A stretch of 37,692 bases of DNA from Planococcus sp. CP5-4_YE (GCF_019042655.1 NZ_JAHPZO010000023.1:1-37692); one strand, 5' to 3'; positions 1 through 7,955 are shown, numbered from the stretch's first letter. Numbers and translations are program-made. Notes: generated from the letters alone by a model not told the origin.

Positions 1-398
1 CTTTGTCGACAAAAGGATTGGTTTTTAGATGTGAATATAAGGATATAAGAAATTGAATAGTAAAAATGAATCCACTGGTGCAGAATCGGTTTGTTTAAAC
101 TAACATGCCAGTAAATATTACATCAGAACACCGTTTACCGCTTTATTTAATTTTTCAATAAGGGGATTAAATCCTTATGAATCAATTAGTTATTGGGATT
201 TTATCTTTATTAAGTGGAACATACGATTGCTAGCGATGTCTATACAAGAATATTATTCGGTTGTAAAAATAGAGATCGGAGTCAACCAATGAAAATTAGA
301 AATAGTGTAAGGCGCGCTGCAGAAAATAAAATATAGTTAATATTAAGTTATAGAGTAAGAAGAAGTAGTAAACATCCTATTAGAAACGATGGTTTATA
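1..398. other. 5' non-coding stretch, no recognisable gene
   Basis: I see no gene of convincing length here. There are only very short open frames, such as an 18-codon frame after an AAGGGG motif near 178 and a 15-codon frame from 290. The stretch is AT-rich and ends directly in a strong terminator at 399-442, so something is probably transcribed towards it. That could be the tail of a gene outside the window (the first bases stay open to a TAG at 26-28) or a small RNA. Neither can be decided from the sequence. Confidence 0.4.
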
Positions 399-442
399 AG
401 AGCGGGAGAAGAAGATTTCAATTTTCTTCTCCCGCTCTTTTT
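399..442 (+). terminator. intrinsic terminator
   Basis: A perfect 15-bp stem has its left arm at 399-413 (AGAGCGGGAGAAGAA) and its right arm at 424-438, followed by TTTT. No clear gene precedes it. It insulates hen1-pnkp from upstream transcription. Confidence 0.85.
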
Positions 443-610
443 ACATGTCTCATAATTCTTTTCAAAATCAATTTGTCATTAGAGTTGGCTAATAATGATT
501 TTAAAAAGAATCGGATAAATTTTTAATCTGAATACATGAAAAATATTCCATTTTATATGATATATTTATGGTGTTATTCAGCATTTAAAGTAGGCAAAGG
601 GGCGTTTATA

Positions 611-1975
611 TTGCAATTAACTATTCGCACGACAGGAGACAATGTCAAAGCGGTCTCATACTTACTAGCAAAAAATCCAAATAATTTATACGAAAGAAAT
701 CAAAAAGGACATATGGTGCGCATGTTTTATAGCAAGTTTACCGATAAAGAGCTCGAGATGACCATTTTTGTTACGCCAGATCCGATTGAAATGAGCCAGA
801 ATGGATCGAATTCCTACGACATTACCCATTATATTAACGATCGAGAATTTGCCGTCAGCAGTATTTTTCTATCAATGATTCGTTCAGCTCTCGGAACAGC
901 GTTGAACGGCCAGCCAAAAGAAGAGTATACGGAATGGGTCACCTATTCATTTCCGTTCACTTTTGAACTTGGACCGGTCAATTCATCTTTGTCAGACCAG
1001 CAATTGATAGCTTTGTTTGAACCGATGGACTATCAAGTGCAGATAACCCGGCCCGAGATTCAATATTCTTTTCAATTAAAAGAAAAAAGTACAGTGCGGA
1101 TGATCTCGTTAACTGGGGAGCAAACATTACAGAATGCACTGCGTCACCTATTTGTGTTGATTCCAGTGATTGACGACTACAAGCATTATTACATTGATGA
1201 AAAAGAGATTGAGAAAATCAGCAGATACGGAGAAGGATGGCTCGAGAGCCATACGATGCGGGAAACTATCTACCGGCGTGCACTTCGTTTTAAGGAAGTC
1301 TATAGCTTGGTTGAAAATGGAAACGGAGGAGCAGGAGCAGAAAAAACAGAAGTAACTGCCCGTGTGAAAGGAATTTCTTTGAATGAATTGCGTTATACAA
1401 AAATCTCTGAAACAGCGGCAGCATTGAAACCGAAAAGCATCGTCGATTTTGGCTCGGGAGAAGGAAAGCTGGCTGTAAAACTAGGCTTCATTGACGGAGT
1501 AGAAGAGATTTTGGCTGTGGAGCCATCTCAAGTGGAGACGATGAAGGCGGTGCGGCGCTTTGACAAAGTGGAAGATAAAGAGAATTTCGTGGAACCGGAA
1601 ACCTTATGGGGGTCGCTGTATTATTTTGATGAGCGCTTGAAAGAGAAAGATCTGATGATTTTGTGTGAGGTCATTGAGCATATCGACGAGCCACGGTTGC
1701 CTAAAGCGTTCGATTTAATCTTGCATCACTATGCGCCGAAATCACTCATCGTAACGACTCCAAACCGCGAGTACAATGAAGTTTACGATATGGACGATCA
1801 TTTTCGCCATGCCGACCACCGATTCGAATGGACACGGCAGGAATTCCGGAATTGGTGCAAGAAAATCAACTACGCGGGATTGTATGAAATCGAATTTGCG
1901 GGAATTGGAGAAGAGCATCCAGAACAGGGATGTCCAACGCAAATGTGTGTGTTCAAAAGGAAGGTGGCTATTTGA
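611..1975 (+). CDS. hen1: 3' terminal RNA ribose 2'-O-methyltransferase Hen1
   Basis: Bacterial Hen1 methylates the ribose 2'-OH at the 3' end of a broken RNA during Pnkp/Hen1 repair, so that the sealed RNA resists re-cleavage. The 454-residue protein has both usual halves. The N-terminal half (about 1-240) is the Pnkp-binding, ligase-activating region. The C-terminal half is a Rossmann methyltransferase with an SAM loop DFGSGEG (279-285) and the metal-site signature EVIEH (353-357) plus HADHRFEW (400-407). I start it at TTG 611: family members begin with LTIxTT, and AAAGGGG lies about 8 bases upstream. An upstream ATG at 536 would add 25 unrelated residues. The stop codon overlaps the pnkp ATG by one base (TGATG), so translation is likely coupled. 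Family assignment is firm from sequence; activity is inferred from family knowledge. Confidence 0.93.
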   Translation: MQLTIRTTGDNVKAVSYLLAKNPNNLYERNQKGHMVRMFYSKFTDKELEMTIFVTPDPIEMSQNGSNSYDITHYINDREFAVSSIFLSMIRSALGTALNGQPKEEYTEWVTYSFPFTFELGPVNSSLSDQQLIALFEPMDYQVQITRPEIQYSFQLKEKSTVRMISLTGEQTLQNALRHLFVLIPVIDDYKHYYIDEKEIEKISRYGEGWLESHTMRETIYRRALRFKEVYSLVENGNGGAGAEKTEVTARVKGISLNELRYTKISETAAALKPKSIVDFGSGEGKLAVKLGFIDGVEEILAVEPSQVETMKAVRRFDKVEDKENFVEPETLWGSLYYFDERLKEKDLMILCEVIEHIDEPRLPKAFDLILHHYAPKSLIVTTPNREYNEVYDMDDHFRHADHRFEWTRQEFRNWCKKINYAGLYEIEFAGIGEEHPEQGCPTQMCVFKRKVAI

Positions 1976-4566
1976 TGAGAATTGGCTTGCCGTACGGAGG
2001 AATCGTTTTACTAATAGGACCGTCCAATAGCGGGAAATCCACTTTACTGAAAAGGCTTGTGGAAGAAGAGAAGATTTTACCATCGGAAGTCGTAAGTTCC
2101 GATGAATTCAGGATTTTGGTGAGTGACAAGGAATTTATCGATTGGCGCAACCGTCCGCAAGATGAAGCTGCCGGGCTATTGGATGAATACCAGGAGATTT
2201 CAGCAGAAGCTTTTGCCATTATGGACACGGTCATTGAAGCCAGATGCCGGTTGAACAAATTGGTGCTGGTTGATGCCACACATCTCCGTTCAGAAGACCG
2301 TAAAAGATACATAGCGCTTGCTAAAAAGAACCATGTGGCGATTCAGGCGATTGTTTTTGATGTGCCAGAGCGGATTTTGACTGACAGGGATGAAGACCGC
2401 GACAATCCGAGGGGAAAACGCCGCATCAAGCAACAATATCAGATTTTCCGCAATGAAAAACGCTTTATTAAAAAAGAGGGCTTTGCTTCTGTTTATACAA
2501 TAAAAGATATATTGGATGTGGAAGTATTCAGGCATCCCAATCCAGTTGAAGTAGAGATAGAAAATGGCATCGACATTATCGGCGATGTCCATGGATGCCA
2601 CGATGAGCTGATTGAACTGCTGGAAAAAATCGGTTATGCGGAAAACGAAGAAGGCTTCTATGAGCATCCGGAAGGTCGCAAATTCGTTTCGATCGGTGAC
2701 GTCATGAGCAGAGGACCGGCTTCGCTTGAGACGATGCGCTTCTTCCTCGAGCATGTCAAGAGCGGCCGGGCACTGATGGTCGACAGCAACCACGGCTGGA
2801 AAATCGCCAGGTGGCTGGACGGGCGGCAAGTGGTCTTGAGCCATGGGGATGAACGAGTGGAAGAAGAGTTGTCGGTTTATGAAGAACGCGAAGGAATAGA
2901 AACGGCTCAAAAGCTGAAGCTGCAATTAAAAGAGTTTCTGCTAGAGGCGCCTTCTCATTATGTGTTCACGAAAAATGGCGTCCGGACACTGGTCTGTGCG
3001 CATGCAGGAATCAAGGATTCGTTTATCGGCAAGCAATCCGAGGCCATCAGTGATTTTTGCCGATACGGGGATACGGGCGGGTTTGACGACAACGGCAAAC
3101 CCCTCCGGAAAGACTGGACGGTGGGGCACGAAAATCGTTTGTTAATCGTATGGGGCCATGACCCGAAACCGAAGCCCTTATTGATCAACAATACGATCAA
3201 TATTGATCAAGGAGTTGTTTTCGGCGGCGAATTGACAGCTTACCGCTATCCGGAAAGGACTTTTGTGTCTGTTAAGGCAAAGAAAGATTATTCCGGAGCC
3301 ATTGATAATCCACTAGCTGAGTGGGAAAAAAACCGGTTAAATGCACCGAATATCGCGAAGTTTATAAACGGTTATTCTGTATTGACTGAGCAGTTGAGTG
3401 AAGTGAAGATACCACAGGAATTGGTGAAATCGGCAATCGATGCGGTGTCGCATTACACAGTTCCCATCGAGCAATTGGTATATATTCCGCCGACAATGAG
3501 CCCAACACCGAAACCATCCGCTTTGCCGCAATATTTGGAGCATCCGAAAGAAGCAATAGAGTATTTCAGAAGTAACGGAATTCACACAATGATTGCGGAG
3601 AAAAAGCATATGGGCAGCAGAGGGATCTTGTTTTTATTTAAAGACAAAGAGACTTCATCAAAACATACTGGCATCGAATCGCTTGGCTGTATTTATACCC
3701 GGACCGGAAAACGCTTTTTTGACTACGAAACAGAAGCACAATTGCTTCTACAGTTGAATGAAGAACTAAATAGAATAAATTATTTTGGGGAGCACGATAC
3801 GGATTGTGTGTTGTTAGATGCGGAGATCATGCCGTGGAACTTAAAAGCCAAAGAATTAATCAGCAGCCAATATGCACATGTGGCGGAAAATGCCGTACTT
3901 GACCGGTCGCTGCTGAAAGAAAAATTGTCGGCTGCACTTCCGGCGAACAGCGAGTTGCAGAGGTGGCTAGATGAATACGAAGAAAAGCTTGGAAATGCGC
4001 TAGACTTTCAAAAAGTCTTTCAGCAATACTGTTGGGACATCGATTCAAGCAAGTCTATCCAGATTGCACCTTTCCATGTATTGGCCCACAGCAACGGAAC
4101 CTTTTTCGACAAACCGCATACATGGCACATGGAAATGAACCGGCAACTTGCCAGCCAATCCGAACTGTTTGTGGAAACGGAATTTAAAGTCATCACTGAC
4201 CAAGCCAGTGAGGATGAAGTGATTCGTTGGTGGCAGGAGATAACGGAAGACGGGCATGAAGGTATTGTAATCAAACCTGAATTTTATATTGCCCGAAGCA
4301 AAGGCAAGTTGTTGCAGCCGGCCATTAAGGTAAGGGGCCGGAAATACTTGCGTATCATTTACGGCATGGACTATTTGGAGCAGAAAAACCTGGAAAGATT
4401 AAAAAATAGGAATACTGGTAAAAAGCAAAAGATGGCCTTGAAAGAATTCGCACTTGGACTCGAGGGCCTTACGCGATATGTAAATGGAGAAACGATTGAG
4501 CGGGTTCACGAATGTACTTTAGCCGCATTGGCCATGGAGTCTGACCCGGTCGACCCACGATTATAA
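1975..4566 (+). CDS. pnkp: polynucleotide kinase-phosphatase-ligase Pnkp (RNA repair)
   Basis: Pnkp heals and seals RNA cut by ribotoxins. The 863-residue protein has three modules. The kinase has P-loop GPSNSGKS (15-22). The binuclear-metal phosphatase has GDVHG (203-207), GDVMSRGP (241-248), SNHG (271-274), and later CAHAG and WGHD. The C-terminal adenylyltransferase has nucleophile motif KHMG (K544), EGIVIK (762-767) and motif V lysine K785, and ends in the family-typical VHEC...DPRL. The start is ATG 1975, overlapping the hen1 stop, with AAGGAAGG upstream; a GTG/ATG at 1930 lies inside hen1. In the phosphatase, the usual GDLVDRGP and PGNHD loops read GDVMSRGP and DSNHG. The metal-binding D242 and N272 and the H273 and R246 remain, but the second Asp of GDxxDRG and the acidic residue after NH are lost. 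No separate Rnl ligase is present, so this is the two-gene type. Confidence 0.95.
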   Translation: MRIGLPYGGIVLLIGPSNSGKSTLLKRLVEEEKILPSEVVSSDEFRILVSDKEFIDWRNRPQDEAAGLLDEYQEISAEAFAIMDTVIEARCRLNKLVLVDATHLRSEDRKRYIALAKKNHVAIQAIVFDVPERILTDRDEDRDNPRGKRRIKQQYQIFRNEKRFIKKEGFASVYTIKDILDVEVFRHPNPVEVEIENGIDIIGDVHGCHDELIELLEKIGYAENEEGFYEHPEGRKFVSIGDVMSRGPASLETMRFFLEHVKSGRALMVDSNHGWKIARWLDGRQVVLSHGDERVEEELSVYEEREGIETAQKLKLQLKEFLLEAPSHYVFTKNGVRTLVCAHAGIKDSFIGKQSEAISDFCRYGDTGGFDDNGKPLRKDWTVGHENRLLIVWGHDPKPKPLLINNTINIDQGVVFGGELTAYRYPERTFVSVKAKKDYSGAIDNPLAEWEKNRLNAPNIAKFINGYSVLTEQLSEVKIPQELVKSAIDAVSHYTVPIEQLVYIPPTMSPTPKPSALPQYLEHPKEAIEYFRSNGIHTMIAEKKHMGSRGILFLFKDKETSSKHTGIESLGCIYTRTGKRFFDYETEAQLLLQLNEELNRINYFGEHDTDCVLLDAEIMPWNLKAKELISSQYAHVAENAVLDRSLLKEKLSAALPANSELQRWLDEYEEKLGNALDFQKVFQQYCWDIDSSKSIQIAPFHVLAHSNGTFFDKPHTWHMEMNRQLASQSELFVETEFKVITDQASEDEVIRWWQEITEDGHEGIVIKPEFYIARSKGKLLQPAIKVRGRKYLRIIYGMDYLEQKNLERLKNRNTGKKQKMALKEFALGLEGLTRYVNGETIERVHECTLAALAMESDPVDPRL

Positions 4567-4580
4567 ACAGTAGAGTATGA

Positions 4581-4612
4581 ACCGAAAGGCGCTTCTTGCC
4601 TTTCGGTTTTTT
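4581..4612 (+). terminator. terminator of hen1-pnkp
   Basis: A perfect 10-bp stem (ACCGAAAGGC at 4581-4590 with GCCTTTCGGT at 4598-4607) has a TTTTT tail. It lies 15 bases after the pnkp stop. Confidence 0.9.
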
Positions 4613-4750
4613 GGATATAGAAAAGCAATAGGTAGAAAGGGATTTGAATGTGATAAAGAAGAAATTTTTAAGTTAGTAGAAGTTACAAAACCATCTCGAG
4701 AACTTTTATTAAAAAGCTATGGCATTGCTGGTATAAAAAAAGTTGCTTAA
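4613..4750 (+). pseudogene. possible C-terminal gene remnant
   Basis: The frame from the end of the pnkp terminator is open for 45 codons, to a TAA at 4748-4750. It reads like real coding sequence (basic/amphipathic, ending LLLKSYGIAGIKKVA), but it has no start codon with a ribosome binding site and begins abruptly at the terminator. I read it as the 3' end of a gene whose front was lost, perhaps during insertion of the RNA-repair operon. I do not recognise the family, and chance openness of a short AT-rich frame is possible. Confidence 0.3.
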
Positions 4751-4826
4751 AAAGAAGCATCGGAAGGTATGCAGACAATATCGTTATATTCGGGTTGAAT
4801 TTCTGCTGTTTTATATCTGAAAATCG

Positions 4827-4898
4827 TTCGTAAAGTTGTATGTAAATTTGCAAACCTTCGTAAAGTATTTTGATGTATTTACGAATGCTAGTTCGTAA
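4827..4898. repeat. TTCGTAA-motif repeat patch with inverted repeat
   Basis: TTCGTAAAGT occurs at 4827-4836 and 4857-4866. TTCGTAAA (4857-4864) pairs with TTTACGAA (4878-4885), and TTCGTAA recurs at 4892-4898. A further TTCGTAAAGT with similar flank lies at 12546-12555. This could be a degenerate intergenic repeat or a protein-binding array. Nothing else is recognisable in 4751-5013. Confidence 0.45.
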
Positions 4899-5029
4899 TT
4901 GTGCTGTTACAAGGGTTTTATTTCCAAAATTAACTAGCTATCTCTAGACCGGCTTAGTATATTTGAAATAAAGAAAAAATCTAGCCAATTGAATTTGTGT
5001 AAAAGAACCAGTTAAAAGGAGCAGTAACG

Positions 5030-5551
5030 ATGAGCGAAAGTGAACAAGGTTATTTCTGTAAGACTTGTGGAGAACACCATAAGGAGCTTCCGATGAGTTA
5101 TGGCAGCCCTGTGCCCGATTACTGCGAGGACATTCCAGAAGAGGAATGGGAAGGCCGAATTGAGATGAATGAAGATTTGTGCATTGTAGATGATGAACAT
5201 TTCTTCATACGCGGAGCGATTGAAATTCCCGTAACTGATGGCGAAGGGCCTTTTATCTGGAATATCTGGGTTTCCTTGAGTGAATCCAATTTTGATTTGA
5301 CTACGGAATACTGGGAAACGGAAGGACGAGAGCGAAAATTGAATCCTATGTTCGGCTGGTTATCAACGTCCATTCCGTGTTATCCCGAAACGCTGGAATT
5401 GAAAACGATGGTCCATATACGTTCGGTCGGAATGCGTCCCTTCATTGAATTGGAACCGACGGGCCATCCAATGGCTATTGAGCAAAGAAACGGCATCACC
5501 ATAAATCGGATCAAGAAGATTGCAGAAGAATTATGCCACCGCGATGAGTAA
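5030..5551 (+). CDS. DUF2199 domain protein
   Basis: This 173-residue soluble protein matches the DUF2199 pattern throughout. It has an N-terminal CKTCGEHH zinc-ribbon-like start (residues about 10-17), a central FIRG/FIWNIWVSLS stretch, a GWLSTSIPCYPET segment and a C-terminal ELEPTGHPMAIEQ motif. DUF2199 proteins are of unknown biochemical function and often occur as orphans in accessory regions. The ATG is preceded by AAAAGGAGC at good distance. It stands alone: AT-rich sequence lies before it, and about 150 bases without a clear terminator follow. Confidence 0.85.
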   Translation: MSESEQGYFCKTCGEHHKELPMSYGSPVPDYCEDIPEEEWEGRIEMNEDLCIVDDEHFFIRGAIEIPVTDGEGPFIWNIWVSLSESNFDLTTEYWETEGRERKLNPMFGWLSTSIPCYPETLELKTMVHIRSVGMRPFIELEPTGHPMAIEQRNGITINRIKKIAEELCHRDE

Positions 5552-5658
5552 TTCATAGATTCAGTATGGAAGGAAAAGGTTTTAGAAAATTGAACGGAAA
5601 TGCGAAAGTTAGAATGTGATTGCTTCTTGAAGATGTAAGGTTTTGAAAGTAACGTATG

Positions 5659-5677
5659 TGTAGTTAAGCTACATTCA
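5659..5677. repeat. small hairpin with shared TTAAGCTACATTCA core
   Basis: TGTAG-TTAAG-CTACA (5659-5673) forms a short hairpin. Its right side, TTAAGCTACATTCA, nearly repeats the right arms of the larger palindromes at 6003-6038 and 6290-6321. It lies just upstream of the gene at 5705. Confidence 0.5.
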
Positions 5678-5704
5678 AACTACTAAAAAATAAGGAGGAA
5701 GAAA

Positions 5705-5974
5705 ATGAAAAACAGTTCGTCATTAATTATTGGCCTTGCGATTATAATAGGGTTTGCAATTTTAGGGTTTTCTTTAGTAACGGCATTAGGACAAAAAGAT
5801 TCCGAGGTAGCTAGTACAAACAATGAACATCGGTATGAATTAGTCCCTGCAAATGAAAATAACCTTATCATTTTTGATAAAGAATCAGGTCAATATTGGA
5901 ATAAGTTCATACAAGATGATGAAGGACCAGCAACTTGGGAAAAAGGTGATTCTCCAATAAAAAACAAAGAGTAG
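5705..5974 (+). CDS. small membrane-anchored protein, unknown
   Basis: This 89-residue protein has one N-terminal hydrophobic segment (about residues 6-28). A polar, acidic tail presumably lies outside the membrane and contains a W-N-K motif near residue 64. An AAGGAGGAAG ribosome binding site sits directly before the ATG, supporting a real gene. I do not recognise the family. It is flanked on both sides by members of the local palindrome family, as is the next small membrane gene. Confidence 0.65.
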   Translation: MKNSSSLIIGLAIIIGFAILGFSLVTALGQKDSEVASTNNEHRYELVPANENNLIIFDKESGQYWNKFIQDDEGPATWEKGDSPIKNKE

Positions 5975-6002
5975 TTAACGATGATAGTAAGATAAAAAAA
6001 CT

Positions 6003-6038
6003 CTGAATGTAACTTAATGTGAATTAAGTTACATTCAG
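6003..6038. repeat. 36-bp perfect palindrome (16-bp arms, 4-base loop)
   Basis: The left arm at 6003-6018 (CTGAATGTAACTTAAT) pairs perfectly with 6023-6038 around GTGA. There is no T-tract after it, so it is not a standard terminator. It is related to 6290-6321 and to 5659-5677. Confidence 0.85.
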
Positions 6039-6072
6039 TAGCGTTGAAAGTATAAAAAGAGGTGAAATTGAG

Positions 6073-6285
6073 ATGAAATATATCTTAAACGGCTTAATTA
6101 CTGTTTTATTATCTATTATCGGATTTTATGCGATTTTGGCTCTTTTAATTTTCACGGTGGGCGATAGTGATGAAGTCGTGCTCTATGCATTTGCAATTGT
6201 AATCGGGGTTTTACTTATCGTTATTATCAATCAATTAGCTAGATTGAATGACAAATTGGGAAAAAGAAAGCTTGAACTTATTTAA
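6073..6285 (+). CDS. small two-helix membrane protein, unknown
   Basis: This 70-residue protein is made almost entirely of two transmembrane segments (about 6-28 and 35-55) joined by a short acidic loop GDSDE, with a basic C-terminal tail. AAAGAGGTGA lies 9 bases before the ATG. The family is not recognised. It sits between two related palindromes, which suggests that the genes at 5705 and 6073 were acquired or duplicated as a unit with these repeats, although their proteins are not visibly similar. Confidence 0.65.
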   Translation: MKYILNGLITVLLSIIGFYAILALLIFTVGDSDEVVLYAFAIVIGVLLIVIINQLARLNDKLGKRKLELI

Positions 6286-6289
6286 TACC

Positions 6290-6321
6290 GAATGTAATTT
6301 ACTAGCAATTAAGTTACATTG
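6290..6321. repeat. imperfect palindrome of the same family
   Basis: AATGTAATTTA (6291-6301) pairs with TTAAGTTACATT (6309-6320) with one T-G wobble. The right arm is the same sequence as in the 6003-6038 palindrome. It lies just after the stop of the 6073 gene and lacks a T-tract. Confidence 0.7.
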
Positions 6322-6375
6322 GCTTTAAAATCGTATTTTTGAGTGGACAAGAGTTTACATATCTCAGCTTATCGG

Positions 6376-6414
6376 AAAAGAAGAAGCTCAAATACGAGTT
6401 TCTTCTTTTTGTTT
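6376..6414 (+). terminator. intrinsic terminator
   Basis: The stem AAAAGAAGAAGCTC (6376-6389) pairs with GAGTTTCTTCTTTT (6396-6409) and a T-rich tail. It terminates the small-membrane-protein genes. The core resembles the terminators at 7441 and 10615. The rest of 6286-6591 holds no gene that I can see. Confidence 0.8.
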
Positions 6415-6591
6415 AGAAGAATAATTTTTTCGAACGGTTTCAAAATTATATATTTTCTTCGCATGCATATTCAATACATTCTAATGGTAAAATAATTACA
6501 ATATTTAATGAAAAAGACAAAAATTATGCAGGGGTGTAATTCGCCTGAAGTCACAACTGAAAAAATATATACCTACAAAGGAGCAAATTAA

Positions 6592-6828
6592 TTGAACAGT
6601 GATTTCATCCCCTCTACTCTGATTACCATTTTCGGTGTTTTTTCTTTAGCTTGTGGATTCAAACTTTTTACGAAAAAGAGATTTATGGAGCACGAAAACT
6701 GGGATGCATTCCGAGAATCTACGCCACTGCCAGCAATTGCTAACTATTGGCTAATTAAAGCCTTTGTTATTTTCTCTTCAACTATAGTTATATACCTAGG
6801 TGGATATGGGATGGGGATCTTTCCTTAA
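6592..6828 (+). CDS. small membrane protein, unknown
   Basis: This 78-residue protein starts at TTG 6592 with AAAGGAGC 9 bases upstream. It has two hydrophobic helices (about 8-26 and 52-74) and a charged middle (KKRFMEHENWDAFRE). I cannot name a family. No terminator follows before the next unit at 7004. Confidence 0.6.
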   Translation: MNSDFIPSTLITIFGVFSLACGFKLFTKKRFMEHENWDAFRESTPLPAIANYWLIKAFVIFSSTIVIYLGGYGMGIFP

Positions 6829-7017
6829 TTAATAAAAGATTTTCAGCTAAGTCATAGTGAAAAGATTTAATAGCCGATATAGAAAGAAATAGAAAACACA
6901 TTTGACAGGTAAGTAATAAAAAAAGTGAATATTTCCTTGAACCTACATTCCATTATTGTCTATGTGTTTGAGGGGGCGCTAACTGCAGGGTGAGGGGTAT
7001 GTCTTGAAAGTTTTTTA

Positions 7018-7398
7018 TTGGTTTTTAAGTGTCTTATTTTTGGTATCTTCGTCCTCCTAGGACCCCTTGTTTACGATCAGATCGGATGGTGGGGAGTGGT
7101 CGTTATAATTCTCTTAATGCTATGGGGAGAAAGTTATTTAAACAATAAACTAAGGGTATTAAAGCAGCATAAGATTAATGAGAGATTTCCGGTTTTAAAA
7201 GAGTTGGAAAGTGGAGACCGAGTAACGCTTACATTAAAGAACGGGAAAGTACACTCGGATTTCGTTTATTCTTTTTTTACTGAATACGATATTATCATTT
7301 CAAGAAAAACCATAATAGAACAACTACAGGAAGACAAAGATGATTCGAAGTGGGTTAATGTCAATAAAATTAATGCTATAGAAAAGTCGCCTGATTAA
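7018..7398 (+). CDS. membrane-anchored protein, unknown; 5' end probably frameshifted
   Basis: The product has one or two N-terminal membrane helices followed by a soluble part with LESGDRVTLTLKNGKVHSDFVYSF. That part looks like a small beta-barrel (the wording of short NfeD/YrvD-like membrane proteins, though I do not claim that family). The TTG at 7018 has no ribosome binding site. A better start, TTG 7004, follows GTGAGGGG (6990-6997) but is in another frame and stops after 18 codons. Adding one T to the T-run at 7011-7016 would join the two into a smooth signal/membrane segment. I suspect either a real one-base deletion or a sequencing error in a homopolymer. Confidence 0.5.
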   Translation: MVFKCLIFGIFVLLGPLVYDQIGWWGVVVIILLMLWGESYLNNKLRVLKQHKINERFPVLKELESGDRVTLTLKNGKVHSDFVYSFFTEYDIIISRKTIIEQLQEDKDDSKWVNVNKINAIEKSPD

Positions 7399-7440
7399 TT
7401 GTAATGATGAGACTTGAATACTTACATATTGCGAGATGAT

Positions 7441-7470
7441 CAGAAGAAGCTTAAACTTCTTCTTTTTTTT
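7441..7470. terminator. terminator between convergent genes
   Basis: AGAAGAAG (7442-7449) pairs with CTTCTTCT (7456-7463), followed by a long T-run on the + strand. It serves the gene ending at 7398. Confidence 0.75.
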
Positions 7471-7534
7471 GTGGAAATCGTATTTTTACAAACCTACTTA
7501 GTTATGTAAATTGGAAGCCTAGAGTTTCTATTAG

Positions 7535-7717
7535 CTAGGTATCCTCTTTCGTTAGCTTACCTACAATGTAAACTATTCCAAAACATGTGATGGCAGTACC
7601 AACTAAAAGTGTAGCAATAGAAAATATTTCAGTTAAAAACGGAGTGAACATAACGCATAATATTAATAGAATAAAACCAGCTATCTGTTGATTTCTTACT
7701 TTCTTTCTAGTTTTCAT
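7535..7717 (-). CDS. small two-helix membrane protein, unknown
   Basis: This 60-residue protein begins with a basic head (MKTRKKVRNQQ), then two transmembrane helices separated by a short polar turn, and ends KLTKEDT. On the minus strand AAAGGGAGATGA precedes the ATG. It lies 22 bases downstream of the next minus-strand gene (7740-7955), so the two are probably co-transcribed. No family recognised. Confidence 0.6.
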   Translation of the reverse strand: MKTRKKVRNQQIAGFILLILCVMFTPFLTEIFSIATLLVGTAITCFGIVYIVGKLTKEDT

Positions 7718-7739
7718 GAACTCATCTCCCTTTACACTC

Positions 7740-7955
7740 TCACCGGCTTATATTTTCTTCTGAACGCACTCGTTTACTGGGATTTTTTATTCTCCACAGG
7801 AAAAACGCAGTCAGGAATATATAAAATACTGTAGCGAAAATAATGAAGGTTCTGTCTTGGGGGTAAGTAAAGGTATCATTCATAAATACGAGAAGGTAAA
7901 CGATCCAGATACCAATAATTTTGAGAATTTGGTTCGTTCGATTGGATTTAAACAT
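7740..7955 (-). CDS. small two-helix membrane protein, unknown
   Basis: This 71-residue protein has two hydrophobic helices (about 11-27 and 37-54) flanked by basic stretches, including a C-terminal RIKNPSKRVRSEE. A ribosome binding site GAAAGGATG lies upstream on the minus strand. It is the first gene of a likely two-gene unit with 7535-7717. No family recognised. Confidence 0.6.
   Translation of the reverse strand: MFKSNRTNQILKIIGIWIVYLLVFMNDTFTYPQDRTFIIFATVFYIFLTAFFLWRIKNPSKRVRSEENISR

Noticed and set aside
178..350. Frames of 18 and 15 codons in the left 400 bases
   Set aside because: They are too short, with unremarkable composition and only partial ribosome binding sites. They do not reach the evidence level for genes.
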